Below, one piece after another: positions 1 through 10,682 of a stretch of 31,028 nucleotides of DNA. The translations under genes were made by a program, and so were the position numbers. The DNA comes from Ectocarpus siliculosus (Eukaryota; Sar; Phaeophyceae; Ectocarpales; Ectocarpaceae), in contig FN649732.1 of the NCBI GenBank assembly GCA_000310025.1, forward strand, positions 55,586 through 86,613, given 5' to 3'. The notes under the pieces are model-generated. The model was given only the letters and a program-made list of their open reading frames with translations, ran no database searches and was not told the DNA's origin. Numbering within the stretch: position 1 is the stretch's first letter; each line of letters starts with the position of its first letter.

Positions 1-600
1 TTTTCCCCCCCCCCCCCTTTTTTTTTTTTTGTTTTTAAAAACCTTTTGTTTTCTTGGTCCACCCGTAAAAACCATTTTCTCCGGGGAAAGGGGGGGCCCC
101 CAAAAGGGGTCTTGGGCACCCTCCTTCCAAGGGGTTAAAAACCAAGCAACGTTTAAGAAAAAAAAATTTTCGGCCCCTTTTCCACCAAAATTTCGGGAAA
201 AAAAAAACCGAGGGAAATTCCGGCCCAGGGGGGAAAGGCTTCCCCCCCCTCCCCCCCCTGCCCTGGAAAAAGACCATTGCTTCCGGGAAAAAACCCCCTT
301 TCCCCCCCCCAGAAACGGAACCCAAAAAAAGTTCCGAAAAAAACCTAAAATCCCCCCCCCCCTTTGTTCCCCCCCCCTCCCCGAAATATTTCATCCCCCC
401 CCCCCCCCCCCCATCGGGGTTGGGTTTTCGTCGCTTGGCAACGACGTTGTAAAACAAGCCGCCCCCCCCCGGTGTTTGCCATCGGGGTTTGGGTTTTCGT
501 CGCTTGGCAACGACGTTGTAAAACAAGCCAATTCACCTCGTGAACTCGGCAACCAGGTTACCGTCTTTTTTTTTTACCTCTGTTTTTTTTTTTGGCGGTA
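1..600. other. Low-quality, homopolymer-rich scaffold end
   Basis: The first 530 bases are dominated by runs of C, T, A and G of 5 to 19 bases, unlike the rest of the window. Open frames here are made of Pro, Gly, Phe and Lys runs and are not credible proteins. It looks like poor base calling or a degraded read at a contig end, followed by the tandem repeat listed separately. No gene is supported. Confidence 0.7.
412..530 (+). repeat. Two-copy tandem repeat, period 68, resembling cloning-vector sequence
   Basis: A unit of about 49 bases starts at 412 and again at 480, differing by one T, with a C-rich spacer between. Each unit contains CGACGTTGTAAAAC, the core of the M13/pUC forward primer site, preceded by GGGTTTT. 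After the second copy comes AATTCAC, a similar order to the pUC lacZ-alpha flank. The bases between these blocks differ from standard vectors, so this is either damaged vector or linker sequence, or chance. Confidence 0.5.
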
Positions 601-665
601 ACCATAATGGTGGTCGAGTAGATCATGTTGTGCGGGGTCGAGAACGCTCACTCCGCTCAACGGGG

Positions 666-1007
666 GATGATCGCACCACGTTGTGTTAAATTGGTCAAGC
701 TTCCTCGAGGCAGTTACACAGTGCTTACAACTGTCTCTGGAAGTGAAAGCACCAGAAAATAAATTAAGTCATACGTAGCTGTCATCCGTACGCAAGGAAG
801 TAAGCACAAGATGCCGAACACCCTTAGCAGGATGCAGCTCACCCTTCATGCGACTCGCCAAATACCTCACGGCGCTTCGCGCTTGGTGATGTGAGAGCCT
901 GGTCCGGTGAGAACCCGGCGTGCTCCGTCCCGGCTTTGTAGGGATGCGAGGTCAATGGTCAAACGACTACGGCATGCACGACTATGAGTACACCCCCCCC
1001 CCCCCCC
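666..1007 (+). repeat. 340-bp dispersed repeat, copy A (inverted partner at 19467-19803)
   Basis: This block matches the reverse complement of 19467-19803 over its whole length with only scattered substitutions and small indels. Shared landmarks include GATGATCGCACCACGTTGTG at the left end, the AAGTGAAAGCACCAGAAAAT core, and a terminal poly-C run after GAGTAC. Sequence outside the two ends does not match, so the borders are real. It has no long open frame and no obvious terminal repeat. A non-autonomous transposon or solo-LTR fragment is the likely nature, but the family is not recognised. Confidence 0.85.
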
Positions 1008-1022
1008 TAAAAAATAAAAAAC

Positions 1023-1169
1023 AGATACAGCCTCAAGAAGCGCATGATGCCGCGCGCGATGGTGATAGAGAAATCCGGGCTAGGCCGCCTAGTTTTCCGG
1101 GAGCACGTGAAACCGATCGCGGCGTACACGGACCCGGCCTTCGAGGCGTGGCTGGACTCTCTGGTGCTG
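1023..1169 (+). CDS. Possible orphan internal exon, unknown protein
   Basis: An open stretch of about 49 codons reads as ordinary protein, with the mixed sequence MVIEKSGLGRLVFREHVKPI followed by a Pro-Ala-Phe-Glu-Ala-Trp-Leu stretch. It ends at a strong splice-donor match, CTG|GTGAGG, at 1169/1170. A possible acceptor CAG lies just upstream, but the polypyrimidine tract is poor and consists of the poly-C of the adjacent repeat. No partner exon was found on either side. It may be a gene fragment or part of a transposable element. I do not recognise the family. Confidence 0.3.
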
Positions 1170-4100
1170 GTGAGGGGGATGCCGCCGCGAAGTCAAGCAA
1201 AAGCCGGGGCTACCGCTGGTGGTAATGGGGGGGTTCCGACGGCAGATGGTGGTCTATAGTTTTTTTTTTGCGTGTGACGCGGAGTGCCGTCTTCGTTCGC
1301 ACAGCAGTGTCCATCCCTCCCGCTGAAAATGCGGGGGGGTTGGAAAGAATAGACGTTGCCATCGTGTCTTGAGGCGGAAAGCCTGGTCTAATCTCCACAG
1401 CCGGGGGGCACCGCCATCCCGAGACCAGGGGGAGGGGGTGAGAAAAGGCGACGGCGAACAAGGGCAAAAGAAATCCTATTATTGCTAGCTGCAGAGCCTC
1501 GGTCTGGCGTTGGCGTTTTTTTTTGTCGTTTCAATGACCCGTGTGCGAGAGAAGGAGTAGGATCCATGCGGGACGCATCCAAAGTGTAAGCGTAGGAAGA
1601 AGAACCGCTTTATTCAGGGCGGAACGTTTATCAGGGTAGTAGGTGGTGTCTTGAGGAAAAGGGCGCCTCTGTGTTGCTCCTCCCGCCGGTCGGTCGCTGG
1701 TTTTTCCTTCTGTTCCTGGTGACGGAAATCTTTGCCGGGGGACTGACTCGAAGGGAAGGTTCGCCAGCTGGTTGCTATCACGCGGGGTAGACTGCTGTGC
1801 CATTAGGTCATTTTCGCGGGCACAATCTAGTCCGATCTATCTAGTCCGATCCCCCGAACTTTTCCCCGAACTCCTTCGTGTCTGCATCCGGCCGGAGAGT
1901 TGTCTGAAGCGTTTCTGGATGTTGCCTTTTGCGTGCGGCTTCATACATGAAGCTATTTATGCATGATGATGGGTCAGATCGTTTGTGTAGATTCATCCCG
2001 AGGATTCATTGTTCCGCTACTGTGTGTTGTTGCTGCTGTCGGTGGTGGTGCCTGTGGTTTCAATCCACACCATTTTTCGGACCAAGCTCTATCAACGAGG
2101 CTGTTTTTTTGTTCTTGGACACTTTTTTTCTTTTTGCAAGGATTTTTTTTCCCTCGCTTGTTTCGAGCCGATTTTTGCTGCACTCCGGGGATACGTACTA
2201 CTTTAGAGCATGGCTAAGGGAGAATCGATGCTTCCGTAAACACAGTCTCCACTTGACACCGGAAAAAAATCGAGGTGTAGAGAGGGCGTGGGTGCGTTTT
2301 TGTACACACGGTGCGGGCTGAAAGTGTGCGATATCCCAGGGCAATGGGGGAGAAATTCCGCTTGGGTGCGGTGTAGGGCTTGGTTTATGGTGCTGTTCGA
2401 AGAGCTAGCAGTGTTTTGCCAAGGGTGCTGCGTAGTTGGAGTTTTTCTCCCAGAGCAGTACGCAAGGTGGACATCGAAGAGACACGTACGCACGTACCTA
2501 CGTACCTACGCAGATGTTGTGTCCTCGCGCTTCCTCGCCCTCGAAGAGCTAACGTAGCGGACACGAACAAATTAGAAGACGGGACTCTTAAAGAAGCAGG
2601 TGCATCCACAAGTCGCTAAGGAAGTAAGACAAGCGGTGGGAAAGGATGAATGTAGATTGGTTCGTTGCTTGTGTTCATGACGGGGCATCACAAGCAAATG
2701 TGCAGCGTAGTTTGATAGTAATCAGTGGCTTACGGTCTGCTAAGACTTCGTATAGTCAAGAACAGTTTCTTCCCTGATGGTTTTCCTCTGCTCGATTGCT
2801 TCGTTTAGTCTTTTCCGCGAAAGTCAGACCTTGCTGAAAAGAGGTCCTGATGACGACGCTCTACATGTACGTTCAAAGTGATCTGACAACGGCAGGCAGC
2901 AGCAGCGAAACGGAAAAATATGGTTCAAAGAAAAACGAGAAAAATATGTACGGAGAGAGAGAGAGAAAAGGTGCCCGTAGTTTTCTGATTGGTCAATTTC
3001 CTTGAAAGGAAATTTCCTTTGTTCGAAAATTCCATGGCAGACAGATGACGTCAGCCACGGCCATGACGTCACCTCCTGTTGTGCAATGCAGTTAGCGCTC
3101 GTACTCAAGAACCATCCTCTAGTTTTACGCGAGGCAGGGGTTCTTAGTTCCTAAATAGCGCTATGCTGCAAACGGCCGCTATGTACGGAGTACTAGGGAT
3201 TAATGTAGCTAAGATGAGGGAGGGGCACTACTACTGCACAACAATAAAAATAAGCCTGGAAAAAACAGCTCGACTCCGAACGAAGCTGGGGAAAATTCGG
3301 TCAAAGTTAGTAATTGTCGTGATTTTCCTCCAACCGCGTCCACTCCTCCCTCTCGTACCATCCGGGGGCGTGCGTAGTATTTTCATTGTTATTGTCAACC
3401 AAGACTGAAACGCAACAATAAACACAGAACCAATCACGCAAGTCTATCGTTTGATGATGCCCTCCGTCCTAGGCACCAGCAGCAGCACTTCCCCCACGCT
3501 CACCTACAACGAACGCCGGGAACCTCTTCTCAGTGGATGTACCACCAACAGGCCAACTCCGAAACGCTGCAAATCAAGACGCCGAACACTCCAACAAACA
3601 CGTCGCAAGCCACAGAACACCTCACTCTCCGACCACGCGAAAGAGGCCATCTCACGTCATTCGTCCCACATTCTGCCACACCGCCTGCTGCACACCGCAA
3701 CTTCTGTTTGGCTTTTGCCGCACCGTCAGTGAGTTGAGGCGGGTTCGAACATGCATAGTCTACAAAGAAGACAACCGGTGCCCAATCAAGAATCTCGCCC
3801 TAAAAAAACCACAGATAGATCAGAAACGAATCTCGCGCCAAAAAAAGAGGCTACTGTGCCATAGAACGGGGACACACGCATGTGTCAAGAGAAACACGTC
3901 GACTTTTGCCCAGCCTGCGTTTTCTGAGGGCGGGGACAAAAAAATGTGCGTATTATGTGTGAAACACGAACGTTCGGCACAGCCTTACTTACTAACCAGA
4001 ACCTGGCGCGTCTCCCACTACTTACTGGATACGCTATCAACCTACATCCCCCGCCGCACCGCTTCTAACCATCAAGGGACCCCTCTTGTCTGAGATGCCG

Positions 4101-6436
4101 GGCAACATGCTGTATGCCTTGGGTGCCCTTCTTCGTCTGCAGGTACACGTAGATATGCCTGCCCGCCGCTCTAAAGACCCACACCCCACTCCTCTGAAGC
4201 GTGGGGTCACCCGTCATCGCGAACACTCTCAGCCTTCACCATGCCTACTTCATGGTACATGCCTTACTTAACCTTACCCCTCCCACAAACACCATCACAC
4301 CACATGCATGCGCGCCTCTGCCACAAGGCATCCTCACGCCTCAACGTTTTCGGGTTTGCGTTCAGCGGCAAGCGTTCATCCATCCACCACGCGTTGCACC
4401 CTCTCAATGAACCCCATCAAGCCCGCACCCGTGCATTCATTGCCCCAGCGGTCAAAACCTCACAGCAGTACTTCCACCTCCGATCGACGTACTGGCACCC
4501 GGCGACACATCGCTCCATGACTTCCCTCCCTCGTGCATAAATTTACTTATCTTGCCAGGATTCGCCGGCGCCTTCTCCCCCTCTAGCCTCCCACCCCCGA
4601 GATAGCTGGGAGGAGAAACTCTATTCGCTCCCTCAGAGTTTGTTGCCTATCTTGTTCCAACCACTGCTGTGGCAGCTGTTGTTAAAAAACAAATCAAAAG
4701 TATCACACAAGCGCCTGCGTACTTCAAAACACGCAAAACAGGTCTCGTCGAAAAGACCCAACAAACAAACCGAGATCGTGCTTTCGGGTAACACTGCAAG
4801 GACCCCCGACCCCATGTGGTGAAACCATACACAAAATAAACGAAAACATGAACTACACACCATCAAACTACAACAACATATAAACCTCCGCAACTACACC
4901 CACCCTTCGTCGAATCCATCCACCTACGACTTACATTTTTTTCGTCCAGAACGAACGAAACGCTAATGAGAGCACGCAACGCACCAAAGAAACAGAGAAA
5001 CACCACCTACCAAACAAACAAAAACACCATCACACAGTCCCGACAGCGACCCACTGGAGCAAAAAAAGAAAGAACTCGTGGTCTTGTCTGCGGTGGGTAA
5101 CGAAACCAGACTCGACTAGATCAAAAGGCCAAAAGTGTTTGCTGCCAATTCATCCAGTGTCTAACGACTCAGCAACAAAACTCCGTTGCTCCCTGATACC
5201 CCTCCTAGAGTTCCTACTTGTATTGGTATTGGCAACTGCTATATCAACGACGGGAGTGGGGGGGGGTTGTGGCATGACGTATCCAAGCGCACCCAGAGAC
5301 CAACAACATTCAACACGTCATGGACGGTTTGAAGCCCAACAGGTCGAACACACTACTATTACTAGCAAAGCCTTAATTGACACTTCATATACGCACGCAC
5401 CGGGGCTCCGTCTCGCAGACGGCGTCATAACAACATGGGGGGCCATCCCAAGTTTTTCTTATGATACGCGCAATAAGCCAAGATCTGTTCACGATCAATC
5501 GACAATCGAACGCCGGTGTTGCTGCAACTTAACGCCGTTGTGCGAATCTTTCCCATGAACAACCACCACCAATACCCCGGGCTCCCCGGACGACTCACCA
5601 GACTACTCGGACTACACTAAAACCACGGATCGCAGTTGGCAAAGCTTAGTGCCTGAGGCAAGAGGCATGCGTTTCCCGCAAGACAGATAGATGTGTTTAG
5701 AAAAGAAGCTGAAAGAACAAAGATACACGCCGAAAACTATGAGCACGACGACAAATGGAAACCTGAGAGGATGTTTGTCCAACACCCAAAATAAAACGGT
5801 TGATGCAAAGACATATATACTGTATGGCACGCACAAGAACAGATCATCCAGAGAACCACCTGAGGGGCGGTCACAAACGCAGGAAAACCAAGTAAACGGT
5901 GTAAACAACACGGAGAGATTAGCAACTTTTTGTGACATGGAAACAACCTCAGCCAAAGTAAAAGAATCCCAGCACCAACGACCTCAGGATCACCGAGCAC
6001 CAAAAAGTTAAAAAGAAAAATATATCGGATAGTCGACTAGATCATAGAAAATATAATCAACACCGACGAGTTGTGAAATCGTGAAAAAAAACGTTGTACG
6101 ACACAACCTTTGGGCAACAACATCACGGTTCCTGGGGGTGTGCATGTACACCATTAAAAACGTCAACAAGGGCAGTCAGTTTGTTCTTTTAACGGGCGAC
6201 GTGGTGGTTGTTCCAAGCCGTCTTCAATCCACGAAAAACCGGCGCAAAAACCACCACCACTTCGCCCGTAGAACAAAGGGCATGCACATCCACCACACCC
6301 ACATCAAGAGCACTGTCCCCGAAAACAAACCACGCCACAGCATTCCACCACATGATTGAGTCGCACAAACAAACAAAGCGTGACCCCCCCCCCCGTCTAA
6401 TACACATGTGAATTTGTTCCTTACCCGAAACTTGCG
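1170..6436. other. Long stretch with no supported gene
   Basis: Open frames here are short, overlap on both strands and show no recognisable domain, and no pair of frames could be joined by good splice sites. Contents worth naming are a GA microsatellite near 2957-2968, a palindromic AAGGAAATTTCCTT near 3006, twin TGACGTCA sites (listed separately), and a repeated phrase of the form AATCTCGCSCCWAAAAAA near 3789 and 3830. From about 3450 to 5600 the plus strand is C- and A-rich. Confidence 0.55.
3046..3071. promoter_or_regulatory. Two perfect TGACGTCA (CRE-type) palindromes 18 bases apart
   Basis: TGACGTCA occurs at 3046-3053 and again at 3064-3071. This is the consensus site for CREB/ATF-type bZIP factors, a family present in stramenopiles. 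No gene is recognised on either side, so the regulatory role is an inference from the motif pair alone. Confidence 0.3.
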
Positions 6437-6563
6437 CTGTCTTACCAAGCACCAATACTGTCTTTCAAGCACCAATACTGTCTTACCAAGCACCCATACT
6501 GTCTCAACAAGCACCAATTCTTGTCTTACCAAGCATCAATACTGTCTAACAAGCACCAATACC
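6437..6563. repeat. 21-bp minisatellite, about six units, just beyond the MYB stop codon
   Basis: Units of 19 to 24 bases of the form CTGTCTTACCAAGCACCAATA follow each other from 6437. Internal variants include TTTCAAG, TCAACAAG and TCTAACAAG. The array begins about 78 bases past the stop codon of the minus-strand MYB gene, so it probably lies in that gene's 3' untranslated region, where it would be read as TATTGGTGCTTGGTAAGACAG. Confidence 0.85.
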
Positions 6564-6640
6564 GTTCACCGTGGCTGGGACTGTAAGTTCCGATTTCATG
6601 GGATATATCCCCATCCATCCAGGAAGTGATGCCACGAAAC

Positions 6641-6935
6641 TTACAGCAAGCCGAAGCCGTTGACCGTATCAAACTCGAGATCGATGTTCACGCAGCCCCC
6701 GTCGCCGTCGGCGACGCTGCCGCCATCACCGGAATCGCCGTACAGCAAAAGCATGTCCAACGGCATGTCCACCAATGCGCCGACTGGGAAGTTCTCCTCC
6801 TGCTCCTGGTGGTGGTGGTGGTGGTGGTGGTGGTGGGTCCGTTCTTGCACGAAAGTGGGGTCTGCGGCGGCGCCAAATTTCTCGAACCTCTGAAACTCAT
6901 GTTGCTGGTGCTGGCCGTCGAGTTGGTGTTGCAGG

Positions 6936-6981
<46 letters not shown>

Positions 6982-7289
6982 CAAGCAGCTCAAACTGCCC
7001 CGCGCCTATCATGTCGTCGTGGATGCTGTTGTCGTTGCCCATGGCCATCGCGCCAAAGCCAACCTGAGGCTGCTGAAAGCTTTCATCATACGCGAAGCCT
7101 TTCCCAGGGTCCCCACCGCTGCCTTGCAACTCGTCCAGGAAGCGCGCAGACGGACAGAAGGCCATGCTGTTGAGCTTGAAGTTACCGCCGTCGAAACCCC
7201 CGCCGTGGTTTAGGTCAGGCGCCACCGGCATCGGCGTCGGCATCGGCATCGGCGCTGCACCGCTGGGGTCACCGTTGTTGTCGCTGAAC
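6641..7289 (-). CDS. MYB gene, last exon with poly-Gln and poly-His
   Basis: The acceptor is a textbook one, CTCTCTCCCTCTCCGACAG|G. Joined to the previous exon it restores a Trp codon (TG+G) and then reads FSDNNGDPSG. The exon encodes Met-Pro repeats, 14 consecutive CAG codons (6938-6979) and 9 consecutive CAC codons (about 6809-6835), then stops with TAA at 6643-6641. Confidence 0.88.
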
Positions 7290-9589
7290 CTGTCGGAGAG
7301 GGAGAGAGCGTCAAAGGGAAGGTGGAGGCCGGGAAGGGAGACAAATGAGGGGGGACAGCATGACAACACACCACGCACGGGCGAGCGATGAGGGGAGGGG
7401 AGGGGATGAGGAACAGAGTGAGGATGATAGCTTCCGCGTTCACACCACTAATGAGCCGGTTCATACGTTTACCGCGAGATAGTACCATGTGTCGCTTACC
7501 AGACAACCTCCAAACAAGAGCGATCGGCGGGCTACCCCATTTTCCGCACAACTGTCTCTCCTCCCGTTTTTGGCTGGCGGGTGCCACGGTTGTTTTGATT
7601 CTTTCGATTGGTGTCCAACGGAAAGTGTTACACCTCGGGGCAGTGCTCCCAAGTTTACTTTCTGTCCTACAACACTGCTTTAAGGAACGCAAAAGGACAT
7701 TCCGCAGTTTCCGGCTACATCACACAACCGAACTGTAGGTGTCTCCAGCACTACTCATAGCGAAGTCTTCTCATCCGGAAGTTACTGCAGGCAGCTACGC
7801 ACTTGCCCAGTTGCTGTATGTCAGCGCTGACTAGTGGTCTAGTGGTCTGCTCAGTTGCAGTATGTCAGCCCTGACCAAGTGGTCTCGTGGTCATCGTGCT
7901 TCTCAACACTTTACCTCCTCGCCTGGTAGCAACTACCTGAGTTTGCACGGCGTCTGCGGTAATACTTGCACCGCTTTTTCATGCGTAGCTTCCCGGTGAA
8001 AACAGACGCATTTATTGACATGGTTATCTGCCGACGAATCATTTCACCGTTTGTCGATCACCGTTACAAACTAACTACCAATCACCAATCCTTGCACTCG
8101 TACAGGGAGGCAAATTCTCATATCTCACCAACCAGGAGCACAAGCTGCTGCACCAGCGGAGTTACTCCAGTTGGGAAACAATGACTGGCCCGACGAGCCG
8201 CCGCTTACGCGGACGCCACCGCCGCTTCTACCACCGGCTACTACGTTGTTGGCGTCGCTCGTGTCACCGTACGCCTGAGTACAAGCAGCGTGAGGCAGCC
8301 ACATGGACTTTCCCCCCGTGCCGCCGCCTTTCGGGGGTCCCGCAGGCGTTGCTGCCGCCGCCGTTCGCTGTTGCTCCTCGCTGTGCGATACCAGGAGCGG
8401 CCGTCGTGACCCCGACGCTTCGGCAGAACCCGCCGCGTGCTGCTGCTCTCGTAACTGGTGGCGGCGGAGATGGTGTAGGTCTTGCTTCTGTTGCGGCTCG
8501 TGCTTCGGTGCGCTGTACATATAGGCGCCCGCGGCGACCCCAGCTCTTCCCGCCGCACGATCATACTGGCTGGGGTAGGGCTGTAGTTGCGGTTGAAAAT
8601 AGGGGCGCCGGTAGGCCGCGGGGGGCGGGAAGCGAATCGCGCGCGCACAAAACAACAACAAAAGTCATGCGAACAGCAGTATCTAGCGGGGTGGTGATTG
8701 TGTCACGGCAAGCTTGACCGCTGTGGAACTCGGAAACTGCGCAAACAGCATGCGGTACAGAGCACGGGAGGCCTCGGACTGTGCTCCATGGGAATCGGAA
8801 CGGGGGGGGAGCGGAAGAGGCATGCCGCTCGGCGGCGTTTTGTCTTTGTTTGTTTCCCTGGCTTGACAATGGTGGAGTGGGTATTTCCGTTGTAGAACCC
8901 ACCCCACATGTGCACCTGTACAATCCCGAGTTTGCGTGTGATCATCGGGATCGATTCCGAAGTTTCTTGTTTCTCACCTTCCTCCGTCCGCATTCGAGTC
9001 ATGGGAGCAGGCCTTCAGTCCACAACCAACGTTTGTAGCAGCATGCAAGACAGCATTCCTTTCAAACAAAATTGGGGGCCATTTCCAGAACCAATATTGT
9101 ATTGTGCTTCGAGGATCTGCAGTAGATATCTCTACCCGAAGAATTGACATCTGACCAATAGGCTTGTTGAGATAATCGCAAGTGAAAACCGCTCTTTCAC
9201 GCGAAGGGGAGAGGGGGAGGTACGGCACAGTCCAAGTCAAATGACGCCTAGAAGACGTCAGCCCGAGGGAGGCTAGAATTGTCTCGGGGTCAATCAATTC
9301 TGAGTTTGGACAGGGTGCCGCCACGAATCGTTCCGAATCATTTGCATCAAATCCCCCACACACAAGAAGCGGTCCACCAGCTTACCAAGACTCACACACC
9401 TCGTTGGGGAACGGCTCGCCCTTGTCGACCTTGTCGAAGTACTTCTGGGCGTGGGTCCTGACCTGCAGAATGGTGCGGGTGGGCAGCATGGACGCGACGG
9501 CCTCCAAGTCGCTGCGCTTGAACAACTCCACGCCTCGGAGAAACTCCGCGTGCTCCTCGTGGGTCCACCGGCCCTTGTTTCGCCGGATC
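6641..9589 (-). CDS. SHAQKYF-class MYB-related transcription factor (three exons, 5' end missing)
   Basis: This is probably a nuclear DNA-binding regulator. The exons are 9589-9400, 8580-8129 and 7289-6641, together 429 residues plus an unlocated N-terminus. The first encodes one MYB repeat (residues about 6-57) with GRWTHEEHAEF, a central LEAVASMLPTRT segment and the signature RTHAQKYFDKV, where the usual SHAQKYF carries T for S. Single-repeat proteins of this class bind TATCC/GATA-like sites and are often circadian or developmental regulators in plants and algae. The remainder is low complexity: Gly/Ser/Ala-rich, then 14 Gln (residues about 318-331) and 9 His (about 366-374), ending NIDLEFDTVNGFGLL. 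Introns are about 819 and 839 bases, and the reading phase is kept at both joins. The start exon was not found between 9590 and about 10240; the exon entering at 9589 needs two codon bases from upstream. Confidence 0.9.
7808..7895. repeat. 44-bp tandem duplication in MYB intron
   Basis: Units 7808-7851 and 7852-7895 both run from CAGTTGC through TATGTCAGC to two GTGGTCT-like words. They differ at several positions, so the duplication is not recent. It lies in the intron before the last MYB exon. Confidence 0.75.
8129..8580 (-). CDS. MYB gene, middle exon, Gln/Gly/Ala-rich
   Basis: The open frame runs through 150 codons, from PYPSQYDRAAG to GAAACAPG, and ends at TTG|GTGAGAT. The chosen acceptor is CAACTACAG|CCC (8581), which enters in phase 0 and so fits the exit phase of the MYB exon. 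The frame stays open for about 27 codons further upstream, so a more 5' acceptor remains possible. No domain is recognised; the composition suits a disordered activation region. Confidence 0.75.
9400..9589 (-). CDS. MYB gene, exon with the SHAQKYF MYB repeat
   Basis: The acceptor is TATTTAATAG|G after a C-rich tract and the donor is CGAG|GTGTGTGAG. The exon is 190 bases: it takes one base to finish a codon and ends in phase 0. The tryptophan of GRW, the RTILQV turn and the THAQKYF helix end are intact, so the domain should fold. Confidence 0.92.
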
Positions 9590-10312
9590 CTATTAAATAG
9601 TTGTCAGGGGGGGGCGGTTTCGTGAGTTGGAGGACGGGGTGTTGCTTGTCGCCACCGCCGTGTGGGGTACTAGTTTGCACTTGAACCCAGGGCCGGAACG
9701 GTCCGCATCATCCAATCAGCCGGCGTATAATGTATGCGTACTTCGTTCTGTATTCACATTTATTTCGGAAATTTCACACCAACACCGAATTTTTGTATGC
9801 GGTCAAAAACGGTTCTTTATCTTTGTCCCTCGGGGCTATTTTAGGCAACACCATGGCCGCTTTGATAGAGTACAGTAGTGACGCAGGTTAACCGGACTCA
9901 CAAATGGTGCTCAAGTTCTCATGTTTTGACACAACGTTCTTGGCTGCCAAGATAATAACGAAGTGTGGGGACTAAGCCATCGACGGAGAATTCAAAGAAA
10001 GACAGCATCATCGACTAAATACAATGTACAACAGCGGCTGCAGTGGGGGGCCCGGTTTTAGCGACCCCCTGTTTGGCGGCACATGCCCTACGGAAGCGAC
10101 CACGAAATGGCGTGGCTCCACTGTGCACCCCGACCAATAGCTGCTATACCGGCAATAGCGACCAGCCCTGAATAGCGACCAGATTCCCTCCGGACACCAA
10201 AATAGGGAGGGGTGGTGACGACTTGGTCAAAGGCAATGGTTGACGGGAATTGCCCAGAGGAAACTTCCTGGCTACACCACCAGAGTTACACTATATAGCC
10301 CGGGAATACACT
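9590..10312. other. Region upstream of the MYB exon; no exon identified
   Basis: The missing start exon of the MYB gene should lie here or further right on the minus strand. I examined the frames and saw no ATG exon ending in a good donor that leaves two codon bases. The word AATAGCGACCAG occurs twice, near 10154 and 10172. Confidence 0.5.
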
Positions 10313-10429
10313 GGTGGGTGGGTTGGGTGGGTGGGTGGGGTCGAACCCGGTGCGCTGTACGTTTTTTTCACGGCTCAAAGCTAGGATATATCGCTATCCC
10401 TAACCCCAACCCAACCGACCCGACCCACA
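10313..10429. repeat. G-run tract and C-run partner (inverted; G-quadruplex potential)
   Basis: From 10313 to 10340 there are seven runs of three or more G, separated by one or two T. From about 10397 to 10429 there is a C-rich tract of the form TAACCCCAACCCAACC. The two could pair across a 60-base loop, or the G strand could form a quadruplex. The tract contains TCGAACC, resembling a tRNA B box, but no tRNA fold fits. Confidence 0.6.
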
Positions 10430-10470
10430 CCTATGGCATTGGAACGTGCTAGATCACTGTACGAAGCAAG

Positions 10471-10642
10471 CCCAGGTTGCCGCGGCGCTAGGTTGCTGCA
10501 TGGTGAAAAAGCTAGGTCGCTGCACCGTTTGCGTTCTAGGTTGCTGCTGTCCCGTTTAGGCTAAGCCGCGGCGCAGGAGGGGGTAAGGGCCAGGTTGCTG
10601 TGCGATGGCAGGGCTAGGTTGTTGTGCACCGCGAACGCTAGC

Positions 10643-10682
<40 letters not shown>

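Noticed and set aside
1-600. Pro/Gly-rich frames on both strands
   Set aside because: They arise from homopolymer runs in low-quality sequence.
3735-3760. GGGTTCGAAC resembling a tRNA T-loop
   Set aside because: The following bases do not complete the T stem and there is no cloverleaf upstream.
3533-4093. Plus-strand frame of 186 codons
   Set aside because: It is made of Thr/His/Arg/Pro-rich text typical of C- and A-rich DNA, has no domain, and no compatible splice partners were found.
6626-7213. Plus-strand frame of 195 codons with Val and Leu runs
   Set aside because: It is the antisense shadow of the MYB last exon; the Val and Leu runs come from the CAC and CAG tracts.
10330-10360. GGTTCGACCCC on the minus strand, matching a tRNA B box
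   Set aside because: The flanks cannot form a T-arm stem and no anticodon arm or acceptor stem could be placed.
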